Below, piece after piece: positions 54,565 through 61,933 of a stretch of DNA of 64,000 bases. Position 1 is the first letter of the stretch. Each line of letters starts with the position of its first letter. The position numbers and the translations under genes were made by a program. The DNA is from Nitratiruptor tergarcus DSM 16512 (GTDB taxonomy: Bacteria; Campylobacterota; Campylobacteria; Campylobacterales; Nitratiruptoraceae): assembly GCF_027946175.1 (NCBI RefSeq), contig NZ_AP026671.1, forward strand, positions 1,841,902-1,905,901, in the 5' to 3' direction. The notes under the pieces are model-generated. The model made no database searches. It was not told the origin of the DNA and saw only the letters and a program-made list of their open reading frames with translations.

Positions 54565-55134
54565 ATGTTTAAAATTATCGAAAAACTAGTGAGAAAAGAT
54601 CCGGTATTTTATACTCAAGCTATAGATGTTACAAAAAATATCTTAGGCATTCATGTTCCCTTCAACGCCACTTCTATGGCTAAAGTTGCAGCAGCTGAAT
54701 TAGTAAGACAAAGAATAAGAAATATTTTTGTTATTCCTAATAATGATTTCAAATATGGTGGAACTATAATATTTTCTACCGATATTAATGCAGCACTTGG
54801 TGGAGAGAACTCAGCAAGAAATACAATAGAAAATTTGCTCAAATTAAAATGGCAAATGGTGATTGACTCATTAGCAGATAATCGAAAATTGCAAGAATTT
54901 CAAAAACAAAATAGCTTTGGTGATATTAAATGGAGCGTCGGTAATTTCTTTAAAGGTAAATTTCTTGATAGAAATGGGAAGGAGTATAGTGAAAAGTCAA
55001 TATCTCTTTATGTATCAAATATTTCATCGCAGCTTTTGAAAGAGTTGGCGGGATTAATTGCGAAAGAGTTGAATCAAAAAGCGGTCTTGATACAAGATAG
55101 AAATATCAATAAAATTTATTTGCTTTTGGTTTAA
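54565..55134 (+). CDS. Unknown protein in the accessory region
   Basis: A 189-residue protein of mixed composition with hydrophobic and glycine-containing segments (IPNNDFKYGGTIIFSTDINAALGG) and a C-terminal KAVLIQDRNINKIYLLLV. No family is recognised. The ATG at 54565 is preferred because AAAGGA lies 6 nt upstream. A longer frame from 54508 overlaps the previous gene. It is codirectional with its neighbours. Confidence 0.55.
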   Translation: MFKIIEKLVRKDPVFYTQAIDVTKNILGIHVPFNATSMAKVAAAELVRQRIRNIFVIPNNDFKYGGTIIFSTDINAALGGENSARNTIENLLKLKWQMVIDSLADNRKLQEFQKQNSFGDIKWSVGNFFKGKFLDRNGKEYSEKSISLYVSNISSQLLKELAGLIAKELNQKAVLIQDRNINKIYLLLV

Positions 55135-55176
55135 ATTTATAGAAACGAAATACAAATTTTATTAATAGGAGCAAAG

Positions 55177-55789
55177 ATGGCAAGAATTTCAAAAGATCAA
55201 GTATTGAATGCCTGTATTGAAGGTATTAGAAATTCTTTTAAGGAATATTTGCAATGGAGTAGTGATGAATGGTTATGGCGTGCTCCAGAATATTTACTAA
55301 CGGTAAATATTGCAAAAAGGTTAAATAAAATTCCCAATGAAGCAAAATTTATTACTTTAGAAGATAATGTCCGAAAAACTTTAAAAGACGCAAATGCAAA
55401 GATAAAAGGAAAAATAGCAAATAAAGCAAGACCAAATGGCAGATTTGATATAGTCTTTTGGTGGGGGAAAGGGACTCCAAGAGGCGTGATAGAAGTGAAA
55501 AATGCTGTTTTTAGAAAAGATCATATTCAAGAAGATTTAGATAGAATCTATTCTATCTTAAAAAAAAGATTCTGATATAGAATTTGGAATAACAACATTT
55601 TATATTGATAGACATTATGAAAGTGGAAATGCAAGTGAAAAGATCGGACAGAGAATAAAAGCAGAATTTTTGGAAAAAATTGAGGAAGAAGCTAATGCGC
55701 AAAATTTAAGAGTAAAGTGGCAATATTTAAAAATAGAAGATCAAAATACAGATGCAGCTTATGCGGTAGCTATAATGGTATACAAATGA
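55177..55789 (+). pseudogene. PD-(D/E)XK-like protein gene interrupted by a frameshift in an A8 tract
   Basis: The first frame (55177-55575) encodes 132 residues with GRFDIVFWWGKGTPRGVIEVKN, a plausible PD-(D/E)XK nuclease core (D91, E106, K108). It stops just after eight A residues at 55560-55567. The +1 frame continues with coherent sequence, beginning KDSDIEFGITTFYIDRHY, to TGA 55787-55789. That stop overlaps the ATG of the WYL gene in an ATGA junction. This shows the second frame is genuine coding sequence. One base must be lost, or slippage must occur, to join them. The tract may be phase-variable, corrected by transcriptional slippage, a true inactivation, or an assembly error. Confidence 0.65.
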
Positions 55790-56745
55790 AAAACCAACCA
55801 TTCAACAAACAAACCCATACAAACAAAGAATCAAGAGTAAAAAAATACAAAAAAGTTAACCAATGTATTGCGAAAATTCTCTCTAGACTTTATGCAGGTG
55901 AGACGCTTTCTATAAAATCGCTGGTAGAAGAGTGCCAAGTCTCCAAACGAACTATTCAGCGTTATGTCAATGAACGCTTAGCCTATTTTCCCATAAAAAA
56001 AGATGGAGATCTTTTTAGTCTTGATTGGGTGAAAGAAAAAAAGATTGACTGGAGCGAAGAAGAGGTTGCAGTATTGGAGATGCTAGATAATCTAAGCAAA
56101 AATCAAGGCAGTGCTTTTTATGAAAAAGCACACAAAATTCTAAAGAAAATCAACTCTTTCAATCCATACTATACAAGGCTCGATATTGAAAAGATAGATG
56201 ACTTTTTACCTGTTGTAATCGAGCTTGAAAAAGCTATCAAAGAAAATAGAATTATTCACTTTACATATACAATGCAGCATGGAACCTTCAAAATTAAAGC
56301 TAAACCATTAAAAATTGCCAATTTTCAAGGATTTTGGTATTTGGTGGCTGAAGATATGAAAGATGGAGTTATAAAAAAGTATCTTTTGCGCCAAATTGCT
56401 CAAGTAAAAATAAGCGATGAAAAATTTACTCCTCCTAAAAATCTTCATGAAAAGATCTCCAAAGCTCTCTCCATCTGGTTCGATCCAGACATTGAGCCTT
56501 TTGAAGTGCGACTTTTTATTGATGGAAAAGTTGCCAAATATTTTAAATACAAACCCCTTGCTCCATCACAAATAATTCTTGGAGAAGATCAAGATGGAAG
56601 TATTGAGATTGCACTCAAGATAACTCACGAAATGGAAATCATTCCAATCATCAAACAGTGGCTACCTCACATTAGAGTTTTAGAGCCAAAGTGGCTTGAT
56701 GAAATGATTAAAGAAGATATTAAAGCCTACTTAAACGAATTTTAA
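55786..56745 (+). CDS. WYL-domain transcriptional regulator
   Basis: A 319-residue regulator. The N-terminal winged helix-turn-helix lies at about 25-70 (LSIKSLVEECQVSKRTIQRYVNERL). The WYL domain lies at about 150-225 (IIHFTYTMQHGTFKIKAKPLKIANFQGFWYLVAEDM, LLRQIAQVKIS) and is followed by a C-terminal WCX-like domain. WYL regulators (PafBC, BrxR and CapW types) often repress defence genes and sense nucleic acids or nucleotides. The start at 55786 overlaps the previous stop. A dyad that could be its operator lies just downstream, before the AAA+ gene. Confidence 0.85.
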   Translation: MKNQPFNKQTHTNKESRVKKYKKVNQCIAKILSRLYAGETLSIKSLVEECQVSKRTIQRYVNERLAYFPIKKDGDLFSLDWVKEKKIDWSEEEVAVLEMLDNLSKNQGSAFYEKAHKILKKINSFNPYYTRLDIEKIDDFLPVVIELEKAIKENRIIHFTYTMQHGTFKIKAKPLKIANFQGFWYLVAEDMKDGVIKKYLLRQIAQVKISDEKFTPPKNLHEKISKALSIWFDPDIEPFEVRLFIDGKVAKYFKYKPLAPSQIILGEDQDGSIEIALKITHEMEIIPIIKQWLPHIRVLEPKWLDEMIKEDIKAYLNEF

Positions 56746-56763
56746 CCTCTTTTCTCCCTCTAA

Positions 56764-56790
56764 ATGACACAATGTTGTCATCCTGTTGTG
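56764..56790. promoter_or_regulatory. Overlapping dyads, candidate WYL operator
   Basis: ATGACA-N6-TGTCAT at 56764-56781 is a perfect 6-bp inverted repeat. CACAA at 56768-56772 and TTGTG at 56786-56790 form a second, overlapping dyad. They lie between the WYL gene and the AAA+ gene, 36 bp or more before its ATG. Confidence 0.45.
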
Positions 56791-56825
56791 CCAAACTTCT
56801 TGTAGAAACTTTAAAGGAGTCTGCA

Positions 56826-58922
56826 ATGAGAATAAAAAAGAGAAGTGGTGTTAGCTCCTGGAAATATGTTGACAAAGAGGTTGTTGATAAAATCACTCTT
56901 TGGATATTGCGAGTAATATTTAGACTTGATAGCTTTAATACATTTTTAGACTCCTACGGTAGTTTTTATCATGATTCTCTTGCATATTTTTTGGGTTTAG
57001 AAGAGTATGTTAATTGTGGTGATATTAAAAAATCTGAAGTTTTTGAAAAGCTTCATAAAAAATATACTGAGTTAGAAAAAAGAAAAAATTTTACTTCTCA
57101 TAAAATTTTGACAAACAATCTCAAAAAAATTGCTTCATTGATGGATCTTAATGAGGTTGAAGTTACTATTTTAGAGTTTGTAATTTTCATGAACTACTAT
57201 GATATTTTAGAAAGAGCATTAAGTATGATTGATGAAAATTTCAATCTAACGCGTCTTAGAAAAGCTTTGAGCTTTCTTCTTGATATTCCAATATCTCGTA
57301 TCAATGAAGCACTAAAACCTGATAGCAAACTTATCAAGTCTGGAATTATTTCTATAAGTCCTTATAAAGGCTATTTTAGTGACAAAATAGAAGTGATTTC
57401 AGAAAAATTTGTTGAAAATATCTGCACTTTTGATGGAGATATTACATTACTTTTAAAAGATATTATAAGAAAAGTAGAGCGCAAAGAGAGTTTGACACTG
57501 CAAGATTATGAATATATCTCAAAAGATGCTTATACTATTTTAAACTATCTCAAACTAGCAATTAAAAAGAGACAAAAAGGTGTTAATATCTTGCTCTATG
57601 GAGTTCCAGGAACTGGAAAGACTGAATTTGCAAAAACTATTGCAAAAAGCTTGCAATTGGAGCTGTTTGAAGTAAGTTATGCAGACGAAAAGGATGAAGC
57701 TATCGATGGGTATAGGAGAATTCGAGCTTTAAAAGCCGCACAGGCACTTTTATCAAATAAAAATATTCTTCTTTTATATGATGAAGCAGAAGATATTTTT
57801 GACAAAAGCGATAGCCTTTTTGCACCAACAAGACAGGAAAACAAGGCTTGGATTAACAAAACATTGGAAAATAATGATCTGCCAACAATTTGGATAACAA
57901 ATAATATTCAAAGTATTGATGATGCGATAATTAGAAGATTTGATTATGTTTTAGAGTTGCCAATACCTCATAAAGATCAAAGAAAAAAGATAATAAAAAA
58001 ATACTCCAATAACCTTTTAAATGAAAATACAATTGAAGCACTCTCAGAGCATGAACATATCGCCCCAGCAATTATAAGCAGAGCTTCCAAAGTTGTAAAA
58101 AACATTGAAACAAAAGAGCAAGAAGATATCTTTATCCGTATTATAAACAATACACTCAAAGCACAAGGGCATAAAGAGATTGTATCTACAAAAAAAGATA
58201 GTGCCTCTTTGCCTAAAGTTTACGATCCAAGTTTTGTCAATACAACTACTGATCTTGAAAAACTAACCCAAGGAATCAAAAAACACCCAAACGCACGTAT
58301 CTGTCTTTATGGACCTCCAGGAACAGGCAAAAGTGCTTTTGCAAAGTATATTGCAAAACGCTTGGATAAATCAATCATCCTAAAAAAAGCGAGTGATTTA
58401 CAAAGTATGTGGGTGGGAGGCACAGAAAAAAATATTGCAAGAGCTTTTGAAGAAGCAAGAAAAAGTGATGCAGTGCTCATTTTCGATGAAGTAGACAGTT
58501 TCTTGCAAGATAGAATGCACGCAAGAGCTTCATGGGAGGTAAGCCAAGTCAATGAGATGTTGGTGCAGATGGAAAACTTTGATGGGATTTTTATAGCCAC
58601 TACAAACCTTATGGATAATCTTGATAAAGCAAGTTTGAGACGATTTGATCTCAAGCTAAAATTTGACTTTTTAACCAAAAGCCAATCATGGCAGATTTTC
58701 AAAGCCTATTGCAAAGAATTAGGACTTCCAAACCCAAAAAACAGCATAAAAAAAGAGGTTGAAAATTTACAATTCTTAACTCCTGGAGACTTTGCGGCGG
58801 TTGTGAGGCAAAGTAGATTTAGACCGATTGAAGATGTAGAAGATTTTCTTCAAAGATTAAAAGATGAAGTTGCAATAAAAGATATAGCTTTAAACAAAAA
58901 AATGGGGTTTGTAGCTTCATGA
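56826..58922 (+). CDS. Tandem AAA+ ATPase of unknown substrate
   Basis: A 698-residue protein with a helical N-terminal domain (about 1-240) and two AAA+ domains in the CDC48/SpoVK style. The first has GVPGTGKT (259-266) and LLLYDEAEDIF. The second has GPPGTGKS (496-503), LIFDEVDSF, a pore-loop-like MWVGG and an arginine finger region LRRFDLKL. Such proteins unfold or remodel protein or nucleoprotein targets. Family members occur in defence islands. The ATG at 56826 follows AAAGGAGTC. The SLOG gene follows closely, and the WYL gene precedes it. Confidence 0.82.
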   Translation: MRIKKRSGVSSWKYVDKEVVDKITLWILRVIFRLDSFNTFLDSYGSFYHDSLAYFLGLEEYVNCGDIKKSEVFEKLHKKYTELEKRKNFTSHKILTNNLKKIASLMDLNEVEVTILEFVIFMNYYDILERALSMIDENFNLTRLRKALSFLLDIPISRINEALKPDSKLIKSGIISISPYKGYFSDKIEVISEKFVENICTFDGDITLLLKDIIRKVERKESLTLQDYEYISKDAYTILNYLKLAIKKRQKGVNILLYGVPGTGKTEFAKTIAKSLQLELFEVSYADEKDEAIDGYRRIRALKAAQALLSNKNILLLYDEAEDIFDKSDSLFAPTRQENKAWINKTLENNDLPTIWITNNIQSIDDAIIRRFDYVLELPIPHKDQRKKIIKKYSNNLLNENTIEALSEHEHIAPAIISRASKVVKNIETKEQEDIFIRIINNTLKAQGHKEIVSTKKDSASLPKVYDPSFVNTTTDLEKLTQGIKKHPNARICLYGPPGTGKSAFAKYIAKRLDKSIILKKASDLQSMWVGGTEKNIARAFEEARKSDAVLIFDEVDSFLQDRMHARASWEVSQVNEMLVQMENFDGIFIATTNLMDNLDKASLRRFDLKLKFDFLTKSQSWQIFKAYCKELGLPNPKNSIKKEVENLQFLTPGDFAAVVRQSRFRPIEDVEDFLQRLKDEVAIKDIALNKKMGFVAS

Positions 58923-58933
58923 AAGGAGAGCCC

Positions 58934-59464
58934 ATGAAAATAGCAATCACTGGACATGTAAATATAGAAAAAGCAAACGGCAAAAAGCTAATCGATTACA
59001 GAAAATATGATGAGGAGGTTTTTGAGAAAGTCTATGAAGAGATAGCTTTGATGATGGAAAAAGTTTTTGAAGATTTACATATTGAAAAAAATGATGTTGT
59101 GCTTATTTCAGGAATGGCAAGGGGTGTTGATGAGATATTCGCCCTCTATGCCATGAATAATGGTTTGCCTCTCTTTGCAGCCATTCCTCATAAAATCTAT
59201 TGGCACAAAGCAAGAAAAGAGAGTGCCATCCGATATGATGAGATTTTGGAGTATGCAAAAAAGAGCGCAGGATTTCAAGAGATTTCAAAAAATTATAAAA
59301 ACATTGGATCTTCATTTTTTGCTCGCAATCAATTTATGGTTGATATGGCGGATATCGTAATTTCTTATATGAAATATAACTCCCCTGGCACTATGGATAC
59401 GATAAAACGGGCAAAAGAAGCTGGGAAGTATTATGGGAATGTTTTAGATCTCATAACAAAATAG
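58934..59464 (+). CDS. SLOG-fold nucleotide-binding protein (YpsA/DprA-like)
   Basis: A 176-residue Rossmann-like protein with the SLOG layout: KIAITGHVN at the start, LISGMARGVDE (59-67) like DprA/YpsA, PLFAAIPH, and ARNQFMVDMADIVISYMKY near the C-terminus. SLOG proteins bind nucleotides or nucleotide-derived ligands, and several act as sensors or effectors in anti-phage systems. ATG 58934 is chosen over 58919 because AAAGGAG then serves as its ribosome site. It is probably cotranscribed with the tandem AAA+ gene. Confidence 0.75.
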   Translation: MKIAITGHVNIEKANGKKLIDYRKYDEEVFEKVYEEIALMMEKVFEDLHIEKNDVVLISGMARGVDEIFALYAMNNGLPLFAAIPHKIYWHKARKESAIRYDEILEYAKKSAGFQEISKNYKNIGSSFFARNQFMVDMADIVISYMKYNSPGTMDTIKRAKEAGKYYGNVLDLITK

Positions 59465-59476
59465 TGGAGAATAGTA

Positions 59477-60394
59477 ATGAGTTTAAGAATTTGCAATATA
59501 AATCGTAGTAATTCTCAAATGACTCGTGTGTTTGTAGATGAAGAGGGAATCTATTATCTTTGGATAATCTATTCAGGTTATCCCGATCTTGAAATAGTTC
59601 CTTTCAAGAAGAAAAATAATAAATTTATAGAGATAAAAACACCAAAAGTGGATGAGTTGTATGACTATTTAAGATATAGATTTTCTAATGAAACCGTTTT
59701 TGAAATAGAAAAATTTTTTGAATCTTTGCGGTGGGATTATAGCAAATTTACTATTCCTAAAAATATTGTTGAAAAGTTTGGTGAGAAGTTTTGTGAATAT
59801 TTTTTAAGAGATCGTGATGATGAGTTTATATTTATGGATCCCTATGCCAAACATTGGATCATAGATTTTGAAAAAGTAAGAAGCAAAGAAAAAGAGTTTT
59901 TGAAAGAGCCAGAGCTTTTGCCTTTTACCATTACCGAGCTTGGAGTAACATTAACAAAAGATTTAGAACTAAAAAAAGATGGCAAAAATTTGAGCATAGA
60001 GGAGTTTTGGAAAACATATAATGAGTATAGATTGAGCCTCATACCAATTGCAAAGAAGAAAGACAAGATTTTTAGAAAAATAGAAGAGGATTTAGGAAAA
60101 CGAGTTAAAGACTCTTTGAGAGAAATCAAAAGTAAAAAAATAAGTGATTACAATATCGAGATAAAAGTGAAAGTTTTTGATACAATATTAGGATATGAGC
60201 AAATTTTAGAACTGATTTATACAGAAGAGATGTTTGAAGATAATGTTTTATATCATTTGAGGGAATTAAACAATATAGAAGTTTGCCGCCTTTTTTGGCA
60301 TTTGATAGAGTTTTTTGGGTTGAGAATCATAACTACTAAGCTTTCATTCTGGAGCGAGATAATAATAGATAATCAGAAGTTTTTTAAATTGTAA
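59477..60394 (+). CDS. Unknown protein after the SLOG gene
   Basis: A 305-residue soluble protein, rich in K, E and aromatic residues. No domain is recognised. The N-terminal 60 residues look like beta strands (TRVFVDEEGIYYLWIIYSGYP), and the rest is mostly helical. It starts 12 bp after the SLOG gene, so it likely belongs to the WYL-AAA-SLOG transcript and may be its effector or adaptor, which is inference. No transmembrane segment is evident. Confidence 0.6.
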   Translation: MSLRICNINRSNSQMTRVFVDEEGIYYLWIIYSGYPDLEIVPFKKKNNKFIEIKTPKVDELYDYLRYRFSNETVFEIEKFFESLRWDYSKFTIPKNIVEKFGEKFCEYFLRDRDDEFIFMDPYAKHWIIDFEKVRSKEKEFLKEPELLPFTITELGVTLTKDLELKKDGKNLSIEEFWKTYNEYRLSLIPIAKKKDKIFRKIEEDLGKRVKDSLREIKSKKISDYNIEIKVKVFDTILGYEQILELIYTEEMFEDNVLYHLRELNNIEVCRLFWHLIEFFGLRIITTKLSFWSEIIIDNQKFFKL

Positions 60395-60431
60395 GAGCAA
60401 TGAAAAATAAATTTTTTAAGATTTTTAATAA

Positions 60432-60437
60432 TATAAT
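60432..60437 (+). promoter_or_regulatory. Candidate -10 box before the DUF262 genes
   Basis: TATAAT, 31 bp before the ATG at 60469, in a 74-bp gap. It suggests the DUF262 pair is a separate transcript. Confidence 0.45.
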
Positions 60438-60468
60438 AAAATCATTCAGATAAACAAAAGGTTTGTTT

Positions 60469-61932
60469 ATGTCTCAAAACGAACAGTTATGTGCGTATCA
60501 TTATAGAATAAAGAATTTAGAAGATAAATCACTTGTCATTCCAGAGTTCCAAAGACCTTACGAATGGGATAAAAATCAGGTAGAGCAGTTTTTAAAAGAT
60601 TTAGATGAGGTATTTAACAAACAAAAAGATAGTAGTTTTGAGTATCTTATAGGAAATATGGTGATTTATAAAAATGAGAATGAGTGGCAAATAGTTGATG
60701 GACAGCAAAGAATAATAACTTTAGGCATCGTATTGCAAGTTTTAGGATATGAGGAATTTTGCAAAAAAATAGAAGTAAAAACCTCTACAATGAAAACAAA
60801 TAAAAATATTTTTAATAATAAAAAAGTCATAGAAAATTTTTTTAGCAACTATTCTCAAAAAAATGAATTTAAACAATTTTTATTATCAAATATTGTTGCA
60901 AATTTCTTAATAACTAAAGACTTAGATTTTGCTTTTTTTCTTTTTGACTCTCACAATACAAGAGGAAAAGCGCTTGATAGAAAAGACCTATTAAAAGTTC
61001 ATCATATTAGACTTATAAAAAAAGAAGATGAAAAGAGCTTCTTAGCTAAAAAATGGGAGAGTTATGAAAGAGTTAAAGATATTGATAAAGAAAAAGATAA
61101 ACTCAAATATCTTTTACAACTTTTAGCAGTCTGTCGAAAAGCTGTAAGAGGTGAATTAAGAGGTCATGATTTGATAGAAAGTGATGTTTATAAAGAGTTT
61201 TTATCTGAAGCAAATGAATATAGTTTAAATAACTACAATCAACCGCCAATTTTTGAAACATTTGAGTATTTTCCAAAAGAAGATGAATTAAGATTATTAT
61301 TAAAACGAATAGATAGCGAATTGTGTTTTGGCGAAATTCGGAAAGAAGCTTATAGATACCTTCCATTTGAAATTCCACAATCCATAGAGGGAGGAGAAAA
61401 GTTTTTTTATTTTTTAATTAAATATTTCAATCTATTAAGTGAGTTAGAAAAAACTCATGGAGAAATTTTTAATTTGTTTGATAAAGTTTCAGGAAGCGGA
61501 AATCAATATATAAATTTAATTTATAAATCTTTACTGTTTTTTTATTATGATAAATTTGGAGAAGAAAATTTAAAAGAGTTTGCCTGGAGGCTTATTATAA
61601 TATTTTCTTATCTAAGAATCACTCAAACTCAAATGAGAAAAGAAACAATAGTAAATAGTTTTGCAAAACCTAATGCAGAGAAAAAAGAGCTTTTTAAATG
61701 TGTATTTCTATCTTACTCTACTGAAGTAATTTTAAATAAACTTGATGATTATATAAAATTTGAAGTAGGAGATGAAAAGGACAAAAAAAAGCTTTCTTTA
61801 TATAATAATAAAAAACATTATATAGGTGATAAAGAAATTACAGGAACAACAAAAGATTTTATAGATGCTTGGGAAGAGTATCATAAAGAAATTTTTAATT
61901 TATTAGATACATTAGGAAGAAATTGGAGATAA
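60469..61932 (+). CDS. DUF262 protein (GmrS-like)
   Basis: A 487-residue protein with the DUF262 signature IPEFQRPYEW (24-33) and DGQQR (77-81), the ParB/Srx-like nucleotide-binding core of GmrSD-type type IV restriction enzymes. Downstream HNH or DUF1524 motifs are not visible in this chain. The rest is helical. GmrSD enzymes cut DNA with modified cytosine, such as glucosylated hydroxymethylcytosine. Start at ATG 60469 is preferred over TTG 60463. The second DUF262 gene begins 1 bp after its stop. Confidence 0.82.
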   Translation: MSQNEQLCAYHYRIKNLEDKSLVIPEFQRPYEWDKNQVEQFLKDLDEVFNKQKDSSFEYLIGNMVIYKNENEWQIVDGQQRIITLGIVLQVLGYEEFCKKIEVKTSTMKTNKNIFNNKKVIENFFSNYSQKNEFKQFLLSNIVANFLITKDLDFAFFLFDSHNTRGKALDRKDLLKVHHIRLIKKEDEKSFLAKKWESYERVKDIDKEKDKLKYLLQLLAVCRKAVRGELRGHDLIESDVYKEFLSEANEYSLNNYNQPPIFETFEYFPKEDELRLLLKRIDSELCFGEIRKEAYRYLPFEIPQSIEGGEKFFYFLIKYFNLLSELEKTHGEIFNLFDKVSGSGNQYINLIYKSLLFFYYDKFGEENLKEFAWRLIIIFSYLRITQTQMRKETIVNSFAKPNAEKKELFKCVFLSYSTEVILNKLDDYIKFEVGDEKDKKKLSLYNNKKHYIGDKEITGTTKDFIDAWEEYHKEIFNLLDTLGRNWR

Positions 61933-61933
61933 A

